From: Lathyrus oleraceus
Taxonomy: Eukaryota; Streptophyta; Magnoliopsida; Fabales; Fabaceae
Direction of reading: 5' to 3'
DNA: 64,000 nucleotides
Assembly: GCF_024323335.1 (NCBI RefSeq)
Contig: NC_066583.1
Location: 416,342,031-416,406,030 of the forward strand
The first letter of the stretch is position 1. The number at the start of each line of letters is the position of its first letter. The notes below the pieces were generated by a model. It did no database searches, had not been told where the DNA came from, and saw only the letters and a list, made by a program, of their open reading frames with translations. Position numbers and translations under genes: made by a program. Of the stretch, positions 22,773 through 33,118 are shown piece by piece.

Positions 22773-23643
22773 CTATGGATCCCTAGAAGCTCGGGATGCT
22801 GGAAGACGAGAAACACACAGCTTCTTGATCTCTCTCTCATAAGCAGCTTCCATATCTGCTTTCTCCTTAGCAAGCTGATCATACTTCCTCTTCCAGAATT
22901 TGGAAGACTGAGGAAGTAGAGAAGTCCAAGTATCGTTCGGATCGTCGATCACCCGATGCTCGAGAAACTCAATCAGAGCGTCCTTTTCCTTAAGCTGCTG
23001 CAGCAATTCTTCTCTTTCACGGATCCAAGCACGTGAAAGGTCTTCTTCTCTCAACTCCTCTACACGTTGGGTAGGGAGGGTTGAAGGCCCAGCCACATCC
23101 AATGGTGTAGGTCTCAGATGATCGTATGGCATAAGGTATACAAAAGCTCTCTGTCTGACCCAAGAGGTATAGGGCTCCAAAGCAATGCAATTCTTCGGAC
23201 CCAACTCATTTCTGCTCTTCTTGCAGATCTTGCGCCAAGCGCGGACGAATCTGGCTTTCAGGCCTTGGGGATCTTTACCCTCCTGAAAGAACACACCTTC
23301 TAACAGAATGTTATGAGGTTTATCCTTTAGGGGGAACCCAAGCTGACGTCGTGCGAGAATGGGATTGTAGCTGATCCCACCACATGTACCAAGAAGAGGC
23401 ACATTAGGGAATTCACCACAATAATCAATGATCTGCACAGTATCATACACACGATCATACCAAGAGATATCATCATTAGTGAGAGACATGAGTCTCTGAG
23501 ACCACCGTAGACATCCCTTGTTCTCCTTAAAAGCAAGTGTCTGCGGCAAGTGCGAAATAAACCACTTATATAGCAGAGGCAGACAGCAGACAATAACTCC
23601 TCCACCCTTTGCGTTCCTCAAATGCAAAGAGAAATAGGCATCA
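22773..23643 (-). pseudogene. Ogre ORF1, 5'-truncated and joined to the PBS
   Basis: The frame is open from the PBS junction to a stop at 22773, about 290 codons, with no ATG near its beginning (the first candidate codon at 23627 is TTG). It aligns with the middle and C-terminal parts of ORF1 at 46977-48483: HLRNAKGGG, RWSQRLMSLTNDDISWYD, GGISYNP, RQLGFPL, FFQEGKDPQGLK, then a Lys/Glu-rich coiled coil. Roughly the first 220-250 residues are missing. ORF1 is typical of Ogre and its role is unknown; I believe it falls in a DUF7745-type family, from memory. The missing start probably silences it. Confidence 0.85.
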
Positions 23644-23658
23644 CCAGCAGAGTCGCCA
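23644..23658 (-). other. Primer-binding site of the inner Ogre, fused to ORF1
   Basis: The minus strand reads TGGCGACTCTGCTGG, 6 nt from the LTR end. The outer element continues with GGA, but here the sequence continues TGATGCC, which is ORF1 coding sequence. Only the first 15 bases of the usual PBS remain. Confidence 0.85.
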
Positions 23659-23664
23659 CTTTTC

Positions 23665-26600
23665 TGTAGCGGTGTATTCGTCGCTATATGATTTATTGAT
23701 TAAACCATAAGCAATGTATACAAAGAATCGAGTCGCCACCGCACTTTTATTTATCCAAAGGACTGGCTAAAAAGCGAACAAAAGCCTAAGAAGTTTTACA
23801 CATAGAAAACTAATGAAAAGATCAGAGAGTCTGGGTAAGGGGTAAATTACGCAATGGGAAGGTGTTAGGCACCCATCACGTCCTAGGTACTCCTAGGGAG
23901 CCCTTTTCACACTTGTTGTATAAAAATGTTTATTTGTTTATGACATATTGTGCAAACATGAATGGGATGATGAGAAAAGAATATACAATTTTTATTGTTT
24001 TTGTGTTTGAACGGATGAACCCGTTGCCTACGTACCTTCCATCAAAGGTAAGGATCAAAACGCTGTAGTTCGGCTAAAAGATTTCCAAAAATTAGTGAGT
24101 TCATTTTAAAACACAAGCATTAAGGCTTTTCATTACCAATGGGAGAAAACTCAACCTGAATTCAACAATCCACCATGCGAGGACGGCTTCGACGTACTAG
24201 AGGGGTTAACCCTGTTTTCAGTACGGAAGTCTTACAATCAACTCACTAAGGACAAGGTAAGATTTACATCAACCGCTATGGTAATTGAAACCTATGGCTA
24301 ATGTATGAAAACATATTAACAATGGACAAAGCCACAAAACAATTGAATGTGTGAAGTTAACTGATTATGAGTATTCACAAAACATGGTCAAGGTATGATT
24401 AAGATTGATTCAAAGAAATGTTATGAAATGGAATTTGAAAAGTCAAGGACTTAGGGTCCAGGTTTCTAATTTGAAAAGACATGAAGATGTTTGCACAACA
24501 AGTCAAAGTTTTGAATTAACAATGTGAAAAGGTTTAGGACAAAGAGGGTATGGATAAGGGAGTGTAAAACTTCCTAGAAGTTCACCTCTTGAAATCATAT
24601 AGAAGATGATTCAAGTGTGTCCTTAGGAATAGGCAAATGAGCAATAGCAAATAAAGGCAAGGTGATACCGGATGCCATCAATGGACTTATACCAATCTCA
24701 CTACAAAGGTGGATGCCGGATACCAATAAATGGATTTACACCAGTCTCCTAAAACAAACAGGGATGTCAGATGCCAATAAATGGACTTATTCCAACCTCC
24801 TAAAACAAACAAAACCTGGATATCAGATGCCAATCTATCTGGACTTATTCTAATCTCCTCAAAGTAAACAAAATATGGATGTCAGATGCCAATCTGTCTG
24901 GACTTACTCTAATCTCCAACAGATGATCATAGGAATACAAAAGCCAACAACATGGTCTTACAATTGCATCCTCACATACAACAAACAAACAAGCAATGGA
25001 CATGAGTGGCCAAATGAAATGGTCTTACACTCTATCCCTTCCAAATCATAGGAACAATGGCCAATGAATGGACTTACAGTTGTCCTCAATGGGTAAACCA
25101 AAGATGGATCACAAGGATATGAAATGATGATCATGCAATAATGAACAATTAATGATGATAAATGCACAAAGGTATGCAAGCAAACATGCACATATGAACC
25201 AAGCAATCAATCAAACAAAGTCATTTAGCACGCACTATAACCAAGCAATTAGGCTCAAGCAAGGGTTAGACTTAAGAGTCAACTGGAATGGGGTAAATGG
25301 TGCTCTTAACCTTGACATTGAGAGCCAAGGTGAAGCAGATGAAAGGATATGAGGGGTGTGACTCATTGCTCTTATCCCTGGTTAGGGAGAGCATTGAATA
25401 TCAGAAGGTGTGGGAGTTCAGAAAGTTAGAACTCTCTCCACAAGTTAATGACTCGATAGATCTTGGGTTTTTACTCACTATGCATCAACACATGTGGTGT
25501 GAGCAAGGTGAGTGACACACAGAATAGTAGGAGATAGGCTACATATCTCTTCTATCTACCAATTGCCTCATATGAGGTCTTTTCCTGCTTGGGGACAAAG
25601 TTAAACAATCACAAACATTACCTCTTAAGGAGGACTTCAGACAGGTGCCTGGCTAAGTAACAAGCCAGGTCTTCCAGGCTACATGGAGACAAGAGATTCT
25701 ACCTTAATGCTTAAGCAAAGCAAAGCAATAGCAAGTTCACAATGGAACTATAGCAACTAAGGTACCTGAAATCAATCAAATATAATCAGTACTCAATCAC
25801 AGAGTCAAAACAGACAGGATAAGAACCAACAGTCAACACAATCAATCACATGTGCAAAGCACCAACTAAAATCAAATGAGCTAGCATCCTACAAAACAAA
25901 TCAAGTTAGTTCATAACAATCAAATAAACCAAACTCAGTCAACTTGAATCAAACTCCTTAAAGCAATTGCTTCTTCACCTGAAAACAAACTCAAATATGA
26001 GAAGTGAACCCTTAGGCCAAAGCCTAGGGTCCAAGATAGGGAAACAATTTAAAACAGAACATGAAACTTAACCAAAATCAAGATTAATCAATTAAGAACA
26101 AAGTCCAATTTGTCTCATGTCAAAATTATGCACCAACTCCATTTCATAAGCAAAACATGTCAAACTATGCAAATTGAAACACATTGGAGTAAACAGAATG
26201 AACACAAGCATATCAATACCAAAATGGCTCAATAAATTTCAAGAAAAATCATGCTTAATCAGAACACACTCAATGAGATACATACCCAAAATCATGTCAA
26301 TTGGATAAAGGGAAGCAAGTCAATTAAAATCCCTAAGTCAAAGCATATTCCAACAAGCTCATACAAGGCATCAAATCATGCATCAACTTCAAACAAGCAT
26401 AAAACAGCAACCAAACATGATAAATGAATGCAATCAAAGCCATGGAAACCTTCAAGATGTCTATAATACACATGCCAAATTTCAAGTCCATCCAATAAGC
26501 CACAAGAATTTCACAAAACATATGAGATCATGACTCACAAAATGTTCACAATTGGTCAATCAGAGGGAAAATTCTCAAACAAATAGAAAATGCATTCAAA

Positions 26601-29114
26601 AATCCCAGGAAAAATCACAAGCAAACTTAACATCCATAAGTATCAACATGCAAAAATCCAGAGCAATTGGCATAGCATAAGCATGGAAAATAAAATCAAG
26701 AACATGGACAAGAAATGGTGTGACACACATTGTCACACCTCCAAAGATCACATCATATCTCACAATCCAGGAACTCAAAAATAGCAAACTATATACCAAA
26801 ATGACCAGGAATGAGTCTAGAACACACATGTAAAATTTCAAGAATTTCCAATTAAGCATCAAGATTTCATGAAAGAAATAGCAAGCATTGTGCAACAAAG
26901 GACATGTGAAAACAAACCCTAGGCATTTATTTTTTCTACACGTGCACAAATTTATTAAAAATCATCAAAAAATAAAGGACATTGCAAGAATCATGGTAGA
27001 AAAAATTGCATGTGAATTGGATTAATAATGAATGAGTTATGATTTTTTGATTGTGGAAGAAAAATAAAAAAAGTGAAATAGAGGCATGCTAACATGTGGT
27101 GAGCATAAATGGAAAAATATACAAGGCAAAATGAGGAAAAGCTGGAAACCGGAATCGAACCTACGCCATTTTCAAATTGAGCGCCACTTAAGTGAAACGC
27201 TGCGTTTCACTTAAGTGCGTGGCGTGCTGTGATAGGTCACATGGGGAACAAACACAAAATCACATGCAAAGGCAAGGCAAAATGGATCTATGAAATTTTG
27301 GAAACGAAAAATATGAAGTTCATCATGTGTTCTTGCTGTTCATCATGCTTATGAACTTTTCATCACAGAAATTAACAAAAATTATATGGATCGAACCAGC
27401 ATTCATCACAGAGCAATAATCTAACATTGATTTCAATTAATTTTACTCATAGCAAAAAAACCGATCCAAAGAAGTTTCACAATCAAAAATTCAAATCAGC
27501 ATATCTTCTTCAAAACTTAATGAAATTGCACGATTCGAGTTGCATATTGATCTACATGATAGGATCTACAAAAGTCACATGAAGATTTCAAGAATTGAAG
27601 GATCCGAATTCTTACCTATTGGAAGATGCAGATCTTGAATTGTTGGATTCCAAGCTCCAATGGTGAAAACAGAACTTCTATGATCAATAGGAAGATGAAT
27701 GAAGGCAAGGAAACAGCTCAACACAACTTGAATGCATAGAAATCTTCAACTGCCATGTGAATCTTCAACTTGCAACAACCACGATCTTCACAGATTCACC
27801 ACTATTTTGCTTCAACAGATGCTCAATTATACCTGCAGATGAGGATTAGCACAAGCACAAGCACAAAGAATCGTGAATTTTGATGAACAAAGTGAAAAAA
27901 GTTTGAGAGAATTTTGGTTTGGATCTGAGATTGTGATTGTTGATCTCGATTTTCTGTTATGATTAAGACTATATACCACCTCTTAATCCAGTTTCTTAAT
28001 CATGATTAGAAAAATGGAAATGGATTAGTGAATGCTTATGTTATGCAATTTGGCAAAAATGCCCTTTTTCAAATGTAACCAATGGAACAGTGTAATTCTT
28101 CTTGCAGCAAGTCCAAATTTCTGTTTTGAAGTGATTGGCATTGGTTTGGAGTGAAAATCATGTGTATTTTTCAAAATCACCTTTTTTCCCACCAAAATTT
28201 AAATTGGTTCACTTGAAAAATGGACTTTTTATGTGATGATTTTTAATGAAATGTGATGATGGATTATGATAAAGCATGTCAAATGGAGTTTGCTTAAAAA
28301 AACCTCACTCAATTTGGCCAAATGGTTCAAGAGTTATGCCTCCTTGAAGTTCAACTTTTCTTGAAAATGATTTGATCATAACTTGCCAACCACACATGAG
28401 AAATTGATGTTCTTGGACTTTTTGGAAAGGTGAGAGCAAGATCTTCAACTTTCATGTTGGACAAAATTTCATTTGAAGCTTTCTTGATTATGTAAAGTTG
28501 AGGAGAAGACCTTTCCATTTTTGGCAGTTTGAAATTACAGGTCACTTGCTATTTTTGGAAACTTTTTGTCTGACCTCCAATTCCTCAAGGTTGATGTTTG
28601 ACATGTTATATGAGGCTTGTATGGACATGAATGAGACCTCTCAAACCATTTCCCACCATCAAATCCCGGATTAAATGCACAGTTGACCACAGTTGACTTT
28701 GCTAGGGTTTTGGTTGACTGAACAATGCTTTGATGAATTTCAAGCCTCTACCACTTGAGATCTTGATTCCAAATGATGTCACAACTCATATGAATCTCTT
28801 ATGAATGATCATGGTGCCCAAATTCTCTAAGAATGGCCACCATCTAGCTCAATGGCTTGCCTTAGCTGGTTTGACCTAATTGCTTCATCTGCAGGTAACA
28901 TGGTTAGATGACAATATTTTTGTACTTTTGGGTTAGTAAACACAAATGAAAAGCAATGATATACAAATGCTAAACATGCTTGGTGATCAAGAACCACACT
29001 CACAATGTAACCCACCCACAAAGAGGGAGGCAAGGTGCACAATGATCCTTGAGGCAATGATATGATATGATATGATGCCATGAGGGATCTTAGAGACAAA
29101 ATTGGGGTCTTACA
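23665..29114 (-). repeat. 5' LTR of the inner Ogre (5450 bp)
   Basis: The copy matches 4469-9926 throughout with scattered single-base changes. Equivalent landmarks: PBS-like GTGGCGACTC at 23730-23739, hairpin 23882-23897, tandem array 24664-24921, palindrome 27185-27217 and TATA at 27970-27975. It begins TGTAAGACC at 29114 (minus strand). Transcription of the element would start in this copy. Confidence 0.92.
27970..27975 (-). promoter_or_regulatory. Probable TATA box driving the inner Ogre
   Basis: It matches the 3' LTR copy at 8782-8787. The transcript would start near 27940 and carry about 4.3 kb of LTR-derived leader before the PBS. Confidence 0.5.
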
Positions 29115-29119
29115 CTAGG
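29115..29119. repeat. Target-site duplication CTAGG, right copy
   Basis: It directly follows the right LTR and matches 4464-4468. Confidence 0.9.
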
Positions 29120-30280
29120 GTCAAAGGGGGAGAAATAATTCAAAACAGAACATGAAAATTGGTAAGAATCAAGCTCAATCAAATAAGAACAAAATCCAAG
29201 TGGTCTCACATTCATATCATCAACCAATTTCATTTTATAAAGCATTTAGTGCAAAGCATGCAATTTGAAGCTCATGGAACCAAACAGAATGAATCAATCC
29301 ACATCAACTGAAAAACAATTCATTAAATCCCAAGAAAAATCATGGCCAAACAACATTCATCATAGGATCATCACACCAAAATTCAAGTCATTTGGATAAG
29401 TGTAAGCATGTCAATTAAAATCCATAAGGCAAGGCAAGGCAAAACAAGCTCAAAGGAAGCACAAAATCATACATCAACTTCAAGCAAGCATAAAACAGAA
29501 TCCAAACATGATATGGACATCAAACCAAAACCAAGACAAGCTTCAAAGTGTCTAGAATATATGTGCAAAATTTCAGGTCCATCTAATAAACATCAAGAAT
29601 TTCACAAATCATATAAGATCATGACTCACAAAAAGTCCACAAATGGTCAAACAGAAGAGAAATTCTCAAACAAATTGGAAATGCACTCAAAGTTTCTACA
29701 AAAATTCACACTCAAACTTAACATCCAGAAGTATCAACATGCAAAAATTCAGATCATTTGGCATTCAATAGGCATGGTAAATAAAATCATCAAATTGGAC
29801 AAGAAATGGTGTGACACACATTGTCACACCTCCAATGAACAGAGCATATCTCATCAACCAAGCATGATAAAATCACAAACTCTATACCAAAAAATCCCTA
29901 AAGGTGTCTAGATTAAGCATGCAAATTTTCAGCTCCATTGGATTTAGCATCACCATTTCACAACCAAAATGGCAAGCAAGGTGCAACAAAACACATGTTC
30001 ACACATTCCCTAAGCAAAATAAAAATCCACACGTGCACAAATTCTGGAAAAATCACCATAAAATAGTAGAGATCTTGAGGAAAACAATTGAAAAAATCTC
30101 ATGTTAATTGGACAAATATTTTTGGAGTTATGAATTTTGTAATGTGGAGAAAAAATAAAAAATGCATGATGAAGGCATGTGAACATGGAAGCATAAAATG
30201 AGAAAATGCCAAAATCTAAAGTGAAAAGTCCCTCGCCCGGAATCGAAGAGCATACCAATTCAAAACCTGGTGCGTTTATA

Positions 30281-30301
30281 AGTGAAACGCGCCGTTTCAC
30301 T
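30281..30301. other. Short inverted repeat in the outer LTR
   Basis: AGTGAAACG and CGTTTCACT are separated by CGC. It corresponds to the 33-bp palindrome of the inner LTR and lies about 0.78 kb downstream of the TATA box in both. Confidence 0.75.
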
Positions 30302-31068
30302 AATACAGGTGGCAAGGTGAATCAACCTGAACCAATCATCACGCCACATAGGATCTCATGCAACCAATGCCAAGCAATAAACATTCAGGCTCATGCAAAT
30401 AGCGCGCAAATGGATCAAACATGTTCTGGAATTGAAAAAAGCTAGGGTTCTTGAACATTCATACATGTTCTTCATCATTTCCAGGCTCAACAACACTTTG
30501 TCACCAAAATCAACAAACAGCATACCATTGTGTTCATCTTTTAATGCTCATCAATAATCCAACATCAATTTATCCTAATTCTAACTAACATGTCCAGATC
30601 GAGTCAAATAAGTTTCACACATCACAGTTAAAATCAACATAACTTTCTTAATACTTGATGAAATTTAAAACTACAAGGCTCAGCATGCTCATGGATCAAA
30701 GATCTACAAAACGCATAGCATAATTTCAACAATTGTAAGATTCGAATTCCAACCTTCAAAGATTGCAGAACTGGATCTTGGAGTTTTCAGGCCTTGCAAG
30801 GTGGAAACAGAAGCTCTCCAATGCTCAGGTAGCTGAATGGATGAAGGAATGTTGTTCAATCTTGCTCGATCTTGCTCAAATCAACAGCTGCCATGGATGA
30901 AGCTTGCTCCAACAGTTCCAAATTCTGGTCAAAAATGATGAACTCTTGCTTGCAGAAGATTCAATAACACTTGTGAATGATGAATCAATGAAAAATAAGC
31001 AAAGGATCGTGCAGAATTTGGATGAAAAGTTCAAATGATGTGTTAATCCCAAATTCAGTTAGAATTAT

Positions 31069-31077
31069 CCTTATATA
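31069..31077 (-). promoter_or_regulatory. TATA box of the outer LTR
   Basis: TATATAAGG on the minus strand, about 1.02 kb from the LTR start. Confidence 0.6.
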
Positions 31078-32101
31078 TGTGCTGTTAATCCTTCTCTTAA
31101 TCCCAATTAGCCAAATGCAAATGAAATTAAGTGAAATACAAGTGTAATGCTAAATTTGGTAATTCACCTTCATGCATGCAATGCCTTGCTACAGTACACG
31201 AATTATGGATCAATTCACCTCAAAATATCAATTGGAGCCAAATGCCAATGTTGAAATGCATGGAAAATGCTTAGTTTTCAAATTGCACTTTTTCCCTCCA
31301 AAATCAAATTCAATTCACATGGAAAATGCAATATTTTTGTGATGAGATTTGATGAAATGTAATGAATGATTATGATAGAACATGTTAAAACAAGATTGTA
31401 GCAAAAAACCCCACTCCATTTGGCCTTGTGGTGTGAAAGTTATCCAAGTTTGAAGTTCAAAATTTCTTGACAATGGTTGATCCATAATTTCTCAACCATA
31501 CATGAGAAATTCATGTTCTTGGACTTTTTGGAAAGGTGAGAGCAAGATCTTCAACTTTTATGTTGGACAAAATTTCATTTGAAGCTTATTTGGACATGTA
31601 ATTTTGAGGAGAAGACCTTTCCATTTTTGGCAATTTGAAATTACAGGTCACTTACTATTTTTGGAAACTTTCCATCTGACCTCAAATTCTCCAATGTTGA
31701 TCTTTGAAATGTCAAATGAGACTTGTATGGACATGAATGAGACCTCTCTAACCATCTCCCCTCTTCAAATCCATGATTTCATGCACAGTTGACCATAGTT
31801 GACTTTCTAGGGTTTCAGATGCATTGTGCAATGACTGATGACTTCTGAACATCCAACCTTTGGCCAAACCACTTCAAAATGATCCCTATGTCATATGAAC
31901 TTGTTGAACCAACCTTAGGGCTTTGCTTCAATAAGAAATGCACATGCTTGCTTGCACAACTGATCCTTCTAACCAGTTGACTGATGACTTGCACTTAGGC
32001 AAAGGACAATGCAATGCTATGCAGTGGACAATGTAATGTTAATGACCTAAACATGAAAATGAATGTACAAAATGGTAGGTGCAAATTTGAGGTGCTACAC
32101 C

Positions 32102-33072
32102 TGTTACCACGAAATATTCCTAAGGCAGGTTGAAAGCACAAGTAATGAAAGAGTCCTGTGAATGTGGGGATCATACCCTACCAAAAGGTAAAAATATGTC
32201 GAAAGCAAGCAAGAAAGAAAAAATAAACCAAAGGATGAGGCCGACAGGGAAAACTGGCTCCGTCGACAGGCCAATATGTCGGCCAACGCAAGGTTTGGGA
32301 CTTAAAGAATTCGAATCAAATGTGCAGAAGACAGCTTCGCCCTAACGTTTGGGCGGGAGAAATTTGAAATTTAAAACAAAATAGCAGTTCCAAAAGAAAT
32401 AAGAGCGCCATAACGTGGAGCAGTTAGCAAGACATGGGTGCGGCGGTTATACAGATCGTGGGTCATAACATCTGATAGTTTCTAAGAAGTTAGCTTATGA
32501 GTAGTTTCCTCTAGTTTAGTATAAATAGGAGTATCCCACAAGGGGCTCGGGGTGTTCACTTTGTACTACGAAATCACTTGAAAGAAAACTTCCCATTCCC
32601 AGCGGGAGGAAGCAAGAGTTTCTCTGAGAGTGCTATCTACGTGAATCACCACATTTATTTCAATGCAACTTCCCTACTTTTCAATTGTTCCCGTTGAACA
32701 TTTTATTTTAATTTCTTTTGCTTTTGAGTTATCATTTTACATTGTCGTTTACGCTGTCGACACTGACTCTATCACGATCATAGAGTTTACCAAAAGCGTG
32801 TTTGTAGTATACATGTTTTGAATGTTATAGAGCTGTCGGTCACGAGTCACCTATAGGCGATAAAATTGTCTAAAACCGTTCGTGTGGAAAAACCCTACGC
32901 TTGTTCGACACTTTGTTGGGAGCCGTTCCTCACAAAGTCATTTCGTCGAAGTTTGAACAAGTCTCACTTGCACTAGCACATGTCCTAGGATCAACTGGTC
33001 GATCCTGCAAGTAACCCTTCGTTTTAAGACCAGGGAAGACCAGCGATTGTTTACCAATTTCCACAGTAAACA
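32102..33072 (+). repeat. 5' LTR of the Tat-lineage element (971 bp)
   Basis: Begins TGTTACCACG and ends CAGTAAACA. A strong TATAAATAG box lies at 32520-32528. Matches 43399-44368. Confidence 0.92.
32520..32527 (+). promoter_or_regulatory. TATA box of the Tat-lineage element
   Basis: TATAAATA about 420 bp into the LTR; the equivalent box in the 3' LTR is at 43816-43823. Transcription would start near 32555. Confidence 0.7.
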
Positions 33073-33075
33073 AAA

Positions 33076-33093
33076 TGGCACGCCTAGTGGGAC
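33076..33093 (+). other. Primer-binding site of the Tat-lineage element
   Basis: TGGCACGCCTAGTGGGAC starts 3 nt after the LTR. It begins with the required TGG. The tRNA was not identified. Confidence 0.65.
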
Positions 33094-33118
33094 GGTGCTA
33101 GAGCAGTTGCGAAATTGC

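Larger units (their letters stand above)
4469..29114 (-). mobile_element. Inner, near-complete Ogre retrotransposon (24.6 kb)
   Basis: Two long direct repeats (4469-9926 and 23665-29114) flank a 13.7-kb internal region, with a 5-bp CTAGG TSD outside. Order along the minus strand: 5' LTR, PBS, truncated ORF1, gag-pro, intron-like spacer, RT/RNase H/integrase, repeat-rich 3' UTR, PPT, 3' LTR. ORF1, the gag-pro/RT split and the giant LTRs are hallmarks of Ogre (Tat lineage of Ty3/gypsy). The LTRs are about 99% alike; I counted seven differences in the first ~1.1 kb. Defects seen: ORF1 lacks its N-terminal half, pol has one premature stop, and a solo LTR sits in the 3' UTR. It therefore looks recent but not obviously autonomous. 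Confidence 0.93.
1..32099 (-). mobile_element. Outer Ogre-like Ty3/gypsy element, 5' half, split by a nested insertion
   Basis: This minus-strand element runs off the left edge. Reading 5' to 3' on the minus strand, it has a 5' LTR in two pieces (32099-29120 and 4468-2632), a PBS (2629-2612), a leader and a gag frame to position 1. The LTR is broken at 4468/29115 by a complete younger Ogre flanked by CTAGG. The two LTR pieces total about 4.8 kb. The LTR begins TGTAGCACC at 32099 and ends GCGTCA at 2632, as expected of a TG..CA LTR. No ORF1 is found between PBS and gag, so this may be a Tat/Ogre relative rather than a canonical Ogre. Its protease, pol and 3' LTR would lie left of the window. 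Confidence 0.85.
29120..32099 (-). repeat. Outer element 5' LTR, U3-side part
   Basis: This continues the LTR interrupted at 4468. Sequence just inside (AACAGAACATGAAA...) aligns with the inner LTR around 6840-6900, showing that the inner Ogre landed in a related LTR. It starts TGTAGCACC on the minus strand at 32099. It has a TATATAAGG box at 31069-31077 and the short inverted repeat at 30281-30301. The longest frame, 29408-29911, is on the wrong strand and matches no domain. Confidence 0.85.

Noticed and set aside
29408..29911. 167-codon plus-strand frame in the outer LTR
   Set aside because: Composition follows the LTR (Lys/Asn/His-rich low complexity), no homology seen, and homologous LTRs do not keep it open.
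33047..33118. Upstream start of the Tat gag frame
   Set aside because: The frame begins at a TTG inside the LTR and overlaps the PBS; ATG at 33119 or 33170 is more likely.
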